Part shown: piece after piece, positions 43,171 through 53,787 of the stretch
Layout: every line of letters starts with the position of its first letter
Position numbering within the stretch: position 1 is the stretch's first letter
NCBI GenBank assembly: GCA_017506865.1
Contig: JAFCMP010000223.1
Location: forward strand, 248,001-312,000
Origin: Tribonema minus
Lineage: Eukaryota > Sar > Xanthophyceae > Tribonematales > Tribonemataceae
Direction of reading: 5' to 3'
DNA length: 64,000 bases
Notes under the pieces: model-generated
The model's database searches: none
Seen by the model: the letters and a program-made list of their open reading frames with translations, nothing else
Told to the model about the DNA's origin: nothing
Translations under genes and position numbers: made by a program

Positions 43171-44099
43171 CCTGTTACAACCAGCTCTCGGAGTTCAACT
43201 CTTCTCAAGTTCAAGGCCAAGCCAAGCCAAGTTGAAGTAGTAGTTTCAGAGAGAGAAGCAGCGCAAGTGGTGACACCTATGTTGTGCGCTGGCATACGTC
43301 AGCTGCTCTCAGGACGCCTGGTAGCTGGACGTCACGCTCAGACAGCGTGGAGTCTTGCAAGGCACTACTCTGCTCGTGATGGCAGAAGACGCAAGCCGCT
43401 ACAAGATGAAGATGTGCACCGAGCGGAGCGCATTGCCACATATGAATTCAAGGCGCTTTCGTCGTCGCCACTGGGTGCCCGCATCATGGCTCTGAACCAT
43501 AAGGGCAAGTGGGAAGCAGCTGTCAAAGCCTTTCAAGATGCCGAGGCCAAGCATCAAAAGCCGACAGCCTCCGAGAACAGGGCTTTACTCTTTGAGCTGG
43601 CCCGGGGCGGTTATAAGGACGAGGCCTGGGCTGCTGTGCAACGATTGCGTGGCATGGGTGCTCTAACCGCTTTTGATTACGAGTACGCCATTCAGGCGCA
43701 CGAGAAGCCTCGCCACTGGTCTGGAGCCTTGAAGCTGCTAAGCCACATGGACAAGAACAACATCAGATGGACAGTCCGTGCCTGCAGCCACGCATTACTC
43801 ACATGTGGATTTGCAGGGCGGATGAATGCCGCTCTCCAGCTGTTGGACAAAATGTGTGAACGCGGCCTAAGCCCTATGTCTGGCAGCTACCTCCAGCTCA
43901 TTGGCGAATGTCGCCGCAACAGCAAGAAGGGGCGCGATGCTGGAGACAGCAGAGGTGGCAGCAAGCAGGCAGTGGAACTGCTGCTGCACATGAAACAGTC
44001 AGGCGTGAGACCCGATATTCGACACTTCACAGCCGTTGTGGATGCTTGCGGAAAAGCAGAGGACTGGATCAACGCCTCGGACGTCTTTCAGCAGATGAG

Positions 44100-44420
44100 T
44101 AGGGTTGGGTCCCGGTCCCCCTGTTCGGTATCGGGATGATGGTGTTCGGGAATGCACCGGTATCGGGATGCAATACTGGTATACCGGTTAGGCTGCGTGG
44201 CATGGACCGGAATGGACCGGGATTGACCGGAATGACCGGTAATGCCGGCTTCCGACCGGTATTTATCCGCTCTTACGGTTACACAGCAACGGTTCCTCGC
44301 GCACAGCAGCAACAACAGCAGAACGACAGCAGCAAGTGACAAGCACCCATCTTGAAGGCTCAGTAAAGAGATCCAACCTTCATTTGTGCGCACCAAAACG
44401 TACCAACAGCAGGGGCCTCT

Positions 44421-44453
<33 letters not shown>

Positions 44454-45412
44454 AAGCAACATGGCGCCACTGCAATAAAAACCGCTAGCTCATGCTGCCG
44501 CCCGCTGCTTCTGCTTCTTGCACCAATCATCGACTGTGTCCCAAGCGTTCTTAAGCCACACCAGTAGGGTGACTGCCTCGCCAACAAGGCGATTGCGGTG
44601 CTTAGTCGCAGTCAAGCCAGCCGCAGAAAACAGCCGCTCAGAGGGAGCTGAAGTGGCAGGGACACAAAGCACACGGTGTGCGAGCTTAGACAGGTGCGGA
44701 AACTGCACCATGTGGTCGCGCCACCAATGCAGAGGGTTTGAAAGCTTCTCCCCCTCGTACATGGCCAGAATGGGGAGGAAAGAGGCTGGCTCTTAAACTG
44801 CTGCACGGTGTCCTTGCACGCCCCACAGACAACGTACTCGACCATGTCGGCATCAGCATAGTTGTAGAACGTGAGCCCCACGTTCCACACCGCCGACATG
44901 GTCTTCGTTGTAGTCTTCTTTAGCAGCGCCCAAGTAGTCAGACGCTGCCACTTGGCCTCCATGTCTTCCTTTGCCTTGGCTTTGCCTGCTGCTGACCGTT
45001 TTTTGGACCTCGCTTGAGGCTGGCGAGCCTCGTCCTCATGATCAGAAGACACCAGGTCGACCGCTCCCACCTCAGCGTTACTCGCATCGTCAGCCATACT
45101 ACCAGGCTGCACACTACAGCGATCTCACAAGCCAAACCCAAGCCACAGGCGGGCTTTTTCAAAAATGGACCCCAAGGTGACCGTTTAAGTAACCCTGTGA
45201 CGTGATGTGTGGTGTTTGAGGGTGCAAAGCGATCATAAATGCTGCGGAGACATGAAAGAGTAGTGCTGAAGTGACAACAAGTCACTAGGGGGTAGTTTGA
45301 GGCTGTTTATCACCAAATCCCGGTTCAGCCACCTCCCTCGACCGGTATCGGGATCGGGATGACCGGATTTCCGGTCTGCGACCGGAAATCCCGGTTCCGG
45401 GACCCAACCCTA
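44100..45412 (-). mobile_element. Non-autonomous hAT DNA transposon, 1313 bp
   Basis: Both ends carry the inverted 16-mer tagggttgggtcccgg. The insertion is flanked by an exact 8-bp duplication, cagatgag, at 44092-44099 and 45413-45420, the length typical of hAT elements. Internal sequence codes on the minus strand for the two ends of a transposase. The site is the last codons of exon 1 of PPR-SMR gene 3, seven bases of exon remaining after it. The subterminal regions contain repeated accggta/taccggt motifs typical of transposase-binding sites. Confidence 0.93.
44490..45098 (-). pseudogene. hAT transposase with deleted core
   Basis: The N-terminal frame starts at ATG 45098 (MADDASNAEVG), has a Lys-rich stretch, then a BED-finger-like half (SAVWNVGLTFYNY ... 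VVCGACKDTVQQF) retaining the CxxC pair. Near 44800 it shifts into a second frame whose C-terminal 90 residues are a clear hAT dimerisation domain (NPLHWWRDH, LCVPATSAPSERLFSAAGL, TKHRNRL), ending at TAG 44490. The whole catalytic region between BED and the C-terminal domain is missing, so the element depends on a transposase made elsewhere. A short (cag)10 tract lies just past the stop. Confidence 0.85.
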
Positions 45413-45543
45413 CAGATGAGGCTTCAGGTGAACACTCAGTCATCCTTGTATTGCTCATATGCATCTGTAAACACCTGAGCAATTGCGTAACCTGACTTGA
45501 CTCAAAGAATTGTTACAAGCAGGCTGCTACAGCAAGCATAGTG

Positions 45544-45635
45544 CGCAGACTAGGCTGCTGCGTTGACGCAAGCTTTTCGATTGCATAGGCAACCCGGCCT
45601 CCCTTGGGCCTTTATAAATACAAGTCCATACGTAC
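45544..45635. repeat. Dispersed 92-bp repeat in intron of PPR-SMR gene 3
   Basis: Nearly identical, in inverted orientation, to 27042-27130 (phrases gacgcaagcttttcgattgc and aacccggcctcccttgggcc). Its presence between the two duplicated exon copies shows that it inserted after, or independently of, the exon duplication. Confidence 0.8.
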
Positions 45636-47093
45636 AGTAACTGCTAGGCCAAACCTACTGCTTTTCTACAATTCAACGGTTGCTTCAAAAATTCTACAGT
45701 TTAACGGCACTGCATTTCACAGGCTCAGGTGAGTTGCGAAAACAACATCAAATGGACAGTCCGCGCCTGCAGCCACGCATTGCTCGCATGTGGATTCGCA
45801 GGGCGAATGAATGACGCGTTCCGGCTGATGCAGAAAATGCATGAACGCGGCATGCGCCCTCGCCCTGAACATTACCTCCAGCTCATCACTGAATGCGTCC
45901 GCAACAGCAGCACCGACAAGATCCGTGATGCTGGGGATAGCAGAGGAGGCGGCAAGCAGGCCATGGAGCTGCTGCAGCTCATGAAACGGTCAGGCTCGAA
46001 CCCCGATGTTCGACACTTCACAGCCGTAGTGGACGCTTGCGGAAAGGCAGGGGACTGGATCGACGCGTCGGACGTCTTTCAGCAGATGCAGCTTGAGGTA
46101 AACACTCATCACCTTGCTAATCCTGCTTGAAAACCTTGCTTGAATGAATCTATAAAGGCTCAGCAATTGAGTTACCTGACTTGACCCAGAGGTTGTTACG
46201 AGCAGGCTACTACAGCAAGCACAGTTGCTTACTACTGCTAGGCCAAACCTATTGCTGCTCTACAATTCAAAGGCATTGCGCTTCGCAGGCTCATTTGAAC
46301 TTACTTTCAGTTAAACTCAAGTGAGTTGGCCACACGTGCATGGCTGACAACTTAATGCGGACGTTTGGACATGTTTGCGTCACCGCTTTTTGGCGCCATT
46401 GACTTGTCAATGCCGAATATGTGGCCAATTGTTGTATGGAACGGTTTTTGGTGGAGGCACTTGCGGGCAACCACACCTTGTCACCTACAGTAGAGCTCTA
46501 AGATCTTCTGATTCATTCCTATGTACAGTAGCATCACTATCATCACTATCACACTATATTCAAGGCATTCAATGCTTCACGCCCAAGAGCAGAGCAGAGA
46601 TGTGCTGTTTCAATTACGTCTCAAAATCTTGATGCCAGTAAGCAATGGTATGGTAGTTTGGTGACCCCTGCCACTGACATCAATGATGCGACTGACTGCA
46701 GCACGATTGACAGTTGCCGCTGCCGGCCTGGTTGTTGCTGCAGGGTGTTAAGCCAAATGTACGGACCTGGAATGCACTTCTGAATGCCATCGGCACGGCG
46801 GGTCAGGTGGGAAAAATGCTGGCGACGTATGAGGACATGTGCGCAAGCGGAGAACAGCCAAATATTATCACCATGACCACTTTGCTAGATCATGCTGGTG
46901 CAGCGGGGGAAATGGACACTGTCGAGGATATCCGGAGGGAACTGCATGATCGCCAGCTAGTGCCCGATGTGAGCAGCTACAACACACTGATCAACTGCTT
47001 TGCAACAGCAAAAGACCCGGGCAAGGCTGAGGAAGTGCTTGCGGAGATGGTCCAGTCTACTGCCGTCAAGCCGAATGTCATCAGCTTCAATAG

Positions 47094-48850
47094 GTGCGTA
47101 CAATATGCCAACATAGGTTACACCATATGTGCAGAACAGCATCATCACTATAATTGCAGAGCAGCTCGTTCTGTGTGTTAATCAACAAGTTAAAAGCTTG
47201 TTGGCCTTCGCACGTTTGGTGTGTGTGCTTTAACAAGTTAAGAGCTTGTTGGCCTTTGCATCACAGGAGGTGTAACGTGGTACCGTCACTGCATGAACAA
47301 ACAACAACAAAAGTGCTTGTCAGCATCAGCAGCAATCATTATGCTCAGCACCATTTTTGCCATGGGGCGCTGCGACGTTGTAGATGGCGGTTAAATGGAA
47401 ATATTGTAACATTGTCTTTTAAATTGGCGTTCTCCTGATACCAGTCTTTCAATTTACTGCATTGCAGAGGCAGGGGGGGGCAGCGAAGCCGTTGCAGATG
47501 CCGAAATTGGAAATTGGAACGCTAAGCTTAATGAGGTTTTTTTCAGCAGGGATCCAACGCCATTGTCACGTGTTTGTCTGAGAGTATATTTGCCGCTGTG
47601 TATACCGATATGAACACTACAATATAAACCCGCCCTATAAGTTTCTGCAATCTGAAACTACAATTCAAACCCACCCTTTGTCTGCAAGCTGCAGCAGTGA
47701 TTTGTGAGTGATAAATGTAACATTTGAACACACACTTCCCATGCACATGCTCAGAACTTCTTCAGAAGTGCTTCACCCTCCACGATGCTTTTGATGTATG
47801 GATTACAACGCAGCCTAGAGCGAAGAATCAATGTTAATGGAAACGAATTAAAAGTTTGTAGAGCTTATATTCATGTACTCGTGTGACCCAAATTCTGAGG
47901 CACGCATTATCCGGGCCGCTACTATGCCTGTCACGCACGACTCTTATGGTCTAATCCGGGGCAGGGCAACAAACATTGAATGCAGTTGCAGACAGTACTC
48001 AAGGTTGTTGAAACCTGTCCAGAGCCGTTGTTGCACAATTACGCGAATTTGGGCCTAATTCAAGTATTATGTTGAAGTTTATTTGGAACTCAAGCGCAGA
48101 ACCGAATGCTGTTGCTACTGGTCCAGGGTTATTTAAATTGAAGATGCCTGGGCAAATGCGGACTCTTGAATCATGTCCATAGGGATGAAGTGTCGTGCCC
48201 CACAGGCACAACACCAGCTTGACAATGTGAGAATCAGAATTCGGGTTGCGCTACTCAAATTTGTTCCTGAGGGTGACATTATGATCCTGTATCATCCCTA
48301 CTGACAATTGTGTGCGCTGCACTGTGGCATCTTTCACAGTGCACGCATTACTGCAGCCTCACGTCACGGAAGCCTAACGCTTCTGCTATACACAACTTCA
48401 AGGGCCATTTCCTGACCACGACAAATGTGTTGAATGTACACATCACAGCTGTTTCACTTATACCTTTACGACAACCAGCCTGAATGTGGTGCAGACATAT
48501 TGTTTGAAACAACGATCACCCCAGGCAACGGTCACAGGTGGCACTCAGTAGCCTGAGGCTACTGGTCGTACTTCACCAGCGTTTGCTGTTGGCGCACACA
48601 CTCATAATCAAAACAGGTACCACTCATCCCCAGGTGCTGGTGGCTGAATGCATATCAGTTGCGGTGTTGCATGTTAGGTCCCGCCATAAAGGTGATGCAG
48701 TACAAGAAGCTTAGGAGTACCTACTTGCTGTGGGAAGCTTTGTCGCCCTCATTGCATGTGGTCATGTGCAGCAACGCCCACAACTTAACTCAGCTCAACC
48801 TATCACCTATTGCCATTCTGGTTATTCCTTACCATCATGATCATGCCCAG
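47094..48850. other. Large intron of PPR-SMR gene 3
   Basis: Between homologous exons 2 and 3 I recognise no gene. A short imperfect repeat of aacaagttaaaagcttgttgg lies near 47190-47255, and a fragment of the ~200-bp dispersed repeat near 47840-47870. Confidence 0.5.
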
Positions 48851-50333
48851 CCTGATGAAGGCATACTATTGCAGCGGACGCCTGGACGAGGCAGAGCGCG
48901 TCATTGCCAGGATGTGCGCTGCTGGGGTACAACCAACGGTGGAGACATGGAAAGCCATCATTCATGCCGCAGATGCGCTTGGTGATGACATTGTCAAGAA
49001 AGCAGATCAGCTCTACGCTGATGCTGTGTCATTGGGGACCATCAATCTTTACAAGCCGTGGCGAAGCGATGTCATCAGACTTGCCTCTGGCAAGATGCCG
49101 ACAAAAGGGTGCATAGTGAGTGAACCCCGCGGTAGACTACAGTTTTTTCAGTATCGTTGTATGATAATCTTATCGTGCAGATACTTATGAAGCATCCACC
49201 TATTCTCCAGAGTTGTTGGCGCCTTGCGCTGCGCACTCATGCTGCTGGTGACATAATCGAAGTACCTCGAAGAAGTGTTGTTATTATCCTGTCACTTATA
49301 CGCGGATTTACTGGTACAACGTTCAAACATTGCGTTGAAACATAAACATCAAGTTATGTACTTCAAAGTATGATAATAATGACAACACGTGGCACATTTT
49401 CATGTGCAATGCTTCAGAACCTCCAGCCCACATGTGGTGGTGGATGATTAGTTGTGCACCGTTTCATGCAATATTTAAATGCACCATCAGCAACAGCAAT
49501 ACTGTTACAGTCACTGTTACAGAATCCTTCCGGTGACCGTTTTTCAAGAAATTCCTTCATGGTCCGTGCTATGCAAAATCAGATGCTGCTCAATTTTGCC
49601 TAATGTTCAAGTTGGTTGTGTCAGCTACTCTGTCATTACCCCTCTCTGCTGAATCTACCAAGTTTTTGTGCGAAAGCGCAGCGTTACCTACTTGAAGCTT
49701 CAAGTTGTTGTGTCCTTATTCGTGATAACCATGTCGATACATGCTGCTTTGCAGCATTGGCATTTTCCAAAATGCTGCAGCTATTCAATCAAGCACCAAA
49801 GTCACTTGCATGCAAGGAGGTGCGTATGTGCAGTGCAATTGAACTTGTAACGTCTTTCTCCAGCATGGCCTTGGTCTTTTTTGTTGCACACTCATGGCCA
49901 TCATGCCATGATGACCCCAATTCAACTTCTGCGCTTGCACACAAATACGAGTCCTCCACGCAATGCGTATGGTTGCAATCTGACTCGTGCTCATGATAGG
50001 ACTCATATGCCGACTATGACCACCTCTTTCATTTGCGCCCTCAGATGGACCTGCACAGACATTGTCAGGCTTAATCAAGCCACAGGCAAGGCAGCGTTGC
50101 GGCACGAATTGCAGCTGCGACAATACTGTGCTGCCAGGCGGCAAGCTCCGCTGTACATTATCACAGGACAAGGCAATAGCCAGCTTGACCAGGCAGTCTG
50201 CGAAACCCTCAGGTCCCACAGCATACGTCCCTTGTACCCCAAAGGCGAACGTGGTGTGATTGTTGTGCCTCCAACAAAACTCGGTGTCACCAGCCCAAAG
50301 CCTCCAGCACCGCTGGCAGCTAGCCCAATTTGA

Positions 50334-51189
50334 AAGCCGTGTCACCAGTCAAAAAAAAAAAGCTTCAGCACGAGTTGCCTGAGAACATGGCTGTGGCAGG
50401 GCATGCGCAGTGGGGATATATCTATAGTCCTGATGGTTGCGATTGTGAATGAACGCTCAGCTTGCTGACATGGCATCATGATGGTGCAAATAAAACATAA
50501 GAGCATTGCGCGACAACTATACTGTGCCTTGCATACATTACATGAAAGGTCATTGTTTGTATTGTCAACTTTTGTTTTCATCAACAGTTGTTGATCATTA
50601 ATCTTTACGTTGTACCTTCAAGTGGGCGCACGATAATTTAAAATTCCAGACATGCATCTGCTTGCCACTCATTGCCAATTGGCAGGCCTGCCCGGTCACA
50701 AGGTGGTGTACCTTACACAATGAACATTATCACACGATGGTTCCAGCATGTGGTCGGCAGTGCTTCCCTGCGTATGCGGAACAATCATCAATTTGGCTGG
50801 TGCACCATGATGGTCCTTGCGATTGCTCGCATGCATGCCTCTGACATATTGCGGACACTGAAGCTGACAGGCAACAGTGCGTGACAGAAGCATTGGCTTG
50901 TGAGTATGCATATGCACACCTGCAGTTGCGTCCATGGATTGCAACGGCCAGATTTATACAACGGTGAACACTGATGTGTCATTATGAAAAAATATCCTAG
51001 GCCAGCCTACATGAGGCAGATGTTCGGCACGTAATCTTCTAATGCATTGCAGTATCAACATCCATATACCTCAGGCTGGGTGAAATCTGTGTGGATTTGG
51101 GTCTTGTCAATGCGGCGCAATGCGGCATGCTTTGCACATCATTTGCTTCACGTCTCCTCTCCAGGTTCAAGCAAAGGCTTGAAGTTGTT
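50334..51189. other. Stretch between PPR-SMR gene 3 and the RT element
   Basis: No gene recognised. The right end (51165-51202) carries cttgaagttgtttccgcttg, part of the former upstream region of PPR-SMR gene 4 now separated from it by the retroelement. Confidence 0.45.
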
Positions 51190-51202
51190 TCCGCTTGAAG
51201 TT

Positions 51203-53714
51203 GTATATTATGTCCTGGACCGCATGGGGGTTGAGCACACGATAATCGGGCGATAACTAAATCTACGGAGGGGCCGGCGGTTCGGCGCTGGCCGGCGAGG
51301 GCCGCGGCACTTGCAACAGTGCGATGCGGCGGTAAGCACTGACGTCGCCATCAGGGGCAATGACTGCGTTCCAGTTGTCGATCACGACACGTGTGAGCGC
51401 GCGCTGTAGCGCGAGGGAGGCGCGGCGGCGCCAGAAGGCAACGCGCTGCGCGAGATTGTAGCTGCCCTGCGAGCTCTGCTTGGCGAGTGCGTGTAGCAGC
51501 GCTTGGGTGTCGCGTGACATAGCGCCGAAGTGGTCAAAGGCTGCGGAAAATAGGGTGTGTGTAGTGGGGTCCAGGGCCCCTGAGACTACGTATGTGTCTA
51601 TCTTTTCCTGCGAAGCCGATTCAAGCACGCGCTGCACATCGCGCGCGCCCCCCTGAGCCTGACGGAGGCGGGAGGGACATGAGCTGTCACGTATGGTGAC
51701 GTCTATGCAACAAGCTACTCCAAAGCCGCCGCGCAGTTTAGTGCACCGGCCTGCCGCTACCGCGTCGGCGCTCGGCTGCACTTTAGGGACTGGAAGGCAG
51801 ATCTGGTTGCTGCCGAAGACGATGTCCATGAACTTGTTGAACCCGTGGCGCGCCGCGTAGCGGCGGAAGGGGGCAAGGGTGTCCCGGTCGAGACCGCGGA
51901 GGTGGGCCACCTGCTTGAGCAGCTGAAAAAGCGCGTCTGCGAGCAAGTTGTGTCGCGTGACGTTGAGCCCTTGTGTGCAGCGGCGGAGGTGGGCACCTGA
52001 CTCCACTGTTTTATGGCACTTGGGGCACCGCGCCGCAGCGGAGGCGGGGCGCTCCACGCCCAGGTGGCGCCGCAGCGTCTCGCGGAATTCCGGCGGCGAC
52101 ATGGTCTCCGCTGGGTCAGTGCTCGGCAGTTGCGCCAAGAAACCCATGGCCCCCTTAGAGGCACCGCTGCGCCACGCCGCGACTGCTTCCAACGCATTTG
52201 CTGCTTCAAGCCGGCGCAGCTGCGTGGCGGCGAGCCCTGCGTCTAGCACCCGTGATAGCGCGGCTTGACGCCGCGGCAGCACGGCGGCCGGCGGGGCCTG
52301 GGCGGAGCCTGGCTCGCGCGCCGCCGCTGGCGCGGCGCGGCGCGCGCCGGCGCGAGTCCGCATGCCCAGCCCCGCAGCTCCGCCTGCCCGTTGCAGCAGA
52401 TCGCGCAGTGCTCGCCACGCGCCGTCGTCCTGGCGCCAGTCCTGGTACCAGACCGAGGGCAGGAGCAGTGCGAGGGCCGCTGCGGCATCATCGCTGCCGC
52501 TGCGCAGCTGCTGCAGGCAGGTAGCTATCTGAGTGAAGGTGAAGCCGTAGCGGGCGTGCTCCAGGACGCGGCTGCGTGCCGCCACTGGAAACGCCGCCAG
52601 TGCCGGTCCCATGCACTCGAGGGTACGCGCAGCAAATGCGGCACATGCACGCGGCGCCGCGCCCAGCACGCCAAAGCCGCCGCTCCCCAGCCGCAGATGC
52701 ACGCGTACCTGCTGATGTGCTAGTAGCGTCACCGGGGCCTCGCCACCCCAGTCTGCGCCGCGTACCCATGCCACTGCCGCCGCCCACAGAGAGGGCGGTG
52801 CCGCCGCCGCCGCAACCGCCGGCGGGCTGCGGCAATCGCCACCAGCCGCCGGCGCCCCATCGTGGGCCGGCGGCGTAAGGCCCGCCGATGGCTCCTGCGC
52901 CAGCGCAGCCACGGCCGCCAGCGTGATGGCGTCGAAGCGCCGTAGCTCCTCGTGCGTGAGGGATGGCGCCGTGTTGCGCGCGACATGCCCTGCGCGGGCG
53001 GGGACAGCAAGACGCAGAATCGAGAAGGCAGCCTGCACATCCTCCATCTGCACCAGCTCCGCCACCAGGCGGTCGGTGCCGGGGGCACGAAGGGTCGCCG
53101 CTACGTGTGTGCGCACGAAGTCCTCGGTGCCCACCGGCACCCCCATCAGCGTGACACCGTCGTCACATACTGGTACGGGGACATCGGCGGCGGCGAAGAC
53201 GGCGGCGGCGCGCTCGCGAGCGCCGCCTGAGGCCGGCACCAGCGCTGCGCATTTCGTGACATTGACCTGAATGTTCAGCTCGCTCAGCGCCTGTTGTATG
53301 AAGCAGAAAGCGCGGCCAACGTGGCCGAGCACTGGCGCGTCACAGCTGGGCGTCATGATGGTGAGGTCATCGAGGTAGCCCGGAAGCGCCAGCTGCGGGA
53401 ACTTGGCGCGGGCAGCCACCATGGTGCCGCGCAGTGCCAGCGCGAACAGCAGCGGCCCCAATGGGTCGCCCTGCTGCACGCCCTGTTGAGAGAGGATGAT
53501 GGCGGCGTCGGCGTGCCCATCTAGGCCAAATTGTAGCCAAGGGGCCCGCCCGGGGCCGTAGATGTGCTCGACGTAGCCGTACAGGCCAGGCAGATGCTCG
53601 ACCACCGCAGTGAGGACTGCCGAGCGCGACAGCGCGTTGAAGGCATTACTGCCGTCAATGGCAAGGAGCACGCCGCCGCACTCATGCGTGAGCTGCGCCA
53701 TGAGCGCCACCCTC
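51203..53714 (-). mobile_element. 5'-truncated non-LTR retrotransposon with flanking duplication
   Basis: Direct repeats of the 13-mer tccgcttgaagtt lie at 51190-51202 and 53715-53727, exactly bracketing a minus-strand ORF and its short 3' tail. This fits target-primed insertion with a target-site duplication. There is no poly-A tail at the 3' edge. The 5' truncation removes everything before the reverse-transcriptase palm. It sits 61 bp upstream of the next gene's ATG. Confidence 0.75.
51263..53714 (-). CDS. Reverse transcriptase with restriction-like endonuclease (partial ORF)
   Basis: The frame stays open for over 810 codons to the stop at 51263. RT motifs in order are AIDGSNAFNALSRS (motif A), GVQQGDPLGPLLFAL (motif B) and YLDDLTI (catalytic motif C), then a thumb-like region and a long linker. 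The C-terminal third has a zinc knuckle, CPKCHKTVESGAHLRRC (C-x2-C-x8-H-x3-C), followed by RHNLLADAL and an endonuclease-like core (IDVTI), the order seen in R2-type, restriction-like-endonuclease elements. The enzyme would nick target DNA and prime reverse transcription. The N-terminus is lost by 5' truncation, so the element is likely inactive despite the intact frame. An ATG at 53764 lies in host sequence and is fortuitous. Confidence 0.85.
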
Positions 53715-53787
53715 TCCGCTTGAAGTTTTCCCCCCGCAGAGAGTGTGTGTGAGAGTGTGGCCACTCAGCACAGTGAAGGCGACGCTT

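Larger units (their letters stand above)
43279..50333 (+). pseudogene. PPR-SMR paralogue 3, interrupted and frameshifted
   Basis: Exons by homology: exon 1 43279-44099 plus 45421-45427, split by a hAT element; exon 1b 45723-46097, a duplicated PPR block; exon 2 46744-47093; exon 3 48851-49115; exon 4 50045-50333. The N-terminus (MLCAGIRQLLSGRLVAGRHA, then a RHYSA cleavage-like site) looks mitochondrial and pairs with paralogue 4. PPR motifs and the AGDSRGGSKQA insertion are kept. In exon 4 ten extra bases (50057-50066) follow DLH and throw the SMR domain out of frame; the correct frame resumes as TGKAALRHELQLRQ and ITGQGNSQL. With the hAT insertion ending exon 1 at a stop (44137-44139), this copy probably makes no full protein. 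Confidence 0.8.

Noticed and set aside
44421-44452. Short CAG run in the hAT element as a relative of the 5.5-kb tract
   Set aside because: About ten triplets only, in a different context; no shared flanks.
53715-53764. ATG at 53764 as the true start of the reverse-transcriptase protein
   Set aside because: It lies outside the 13-bp duplication, in host leader sequence of PPR-SMR gene 4; the element is 5'-truncated.
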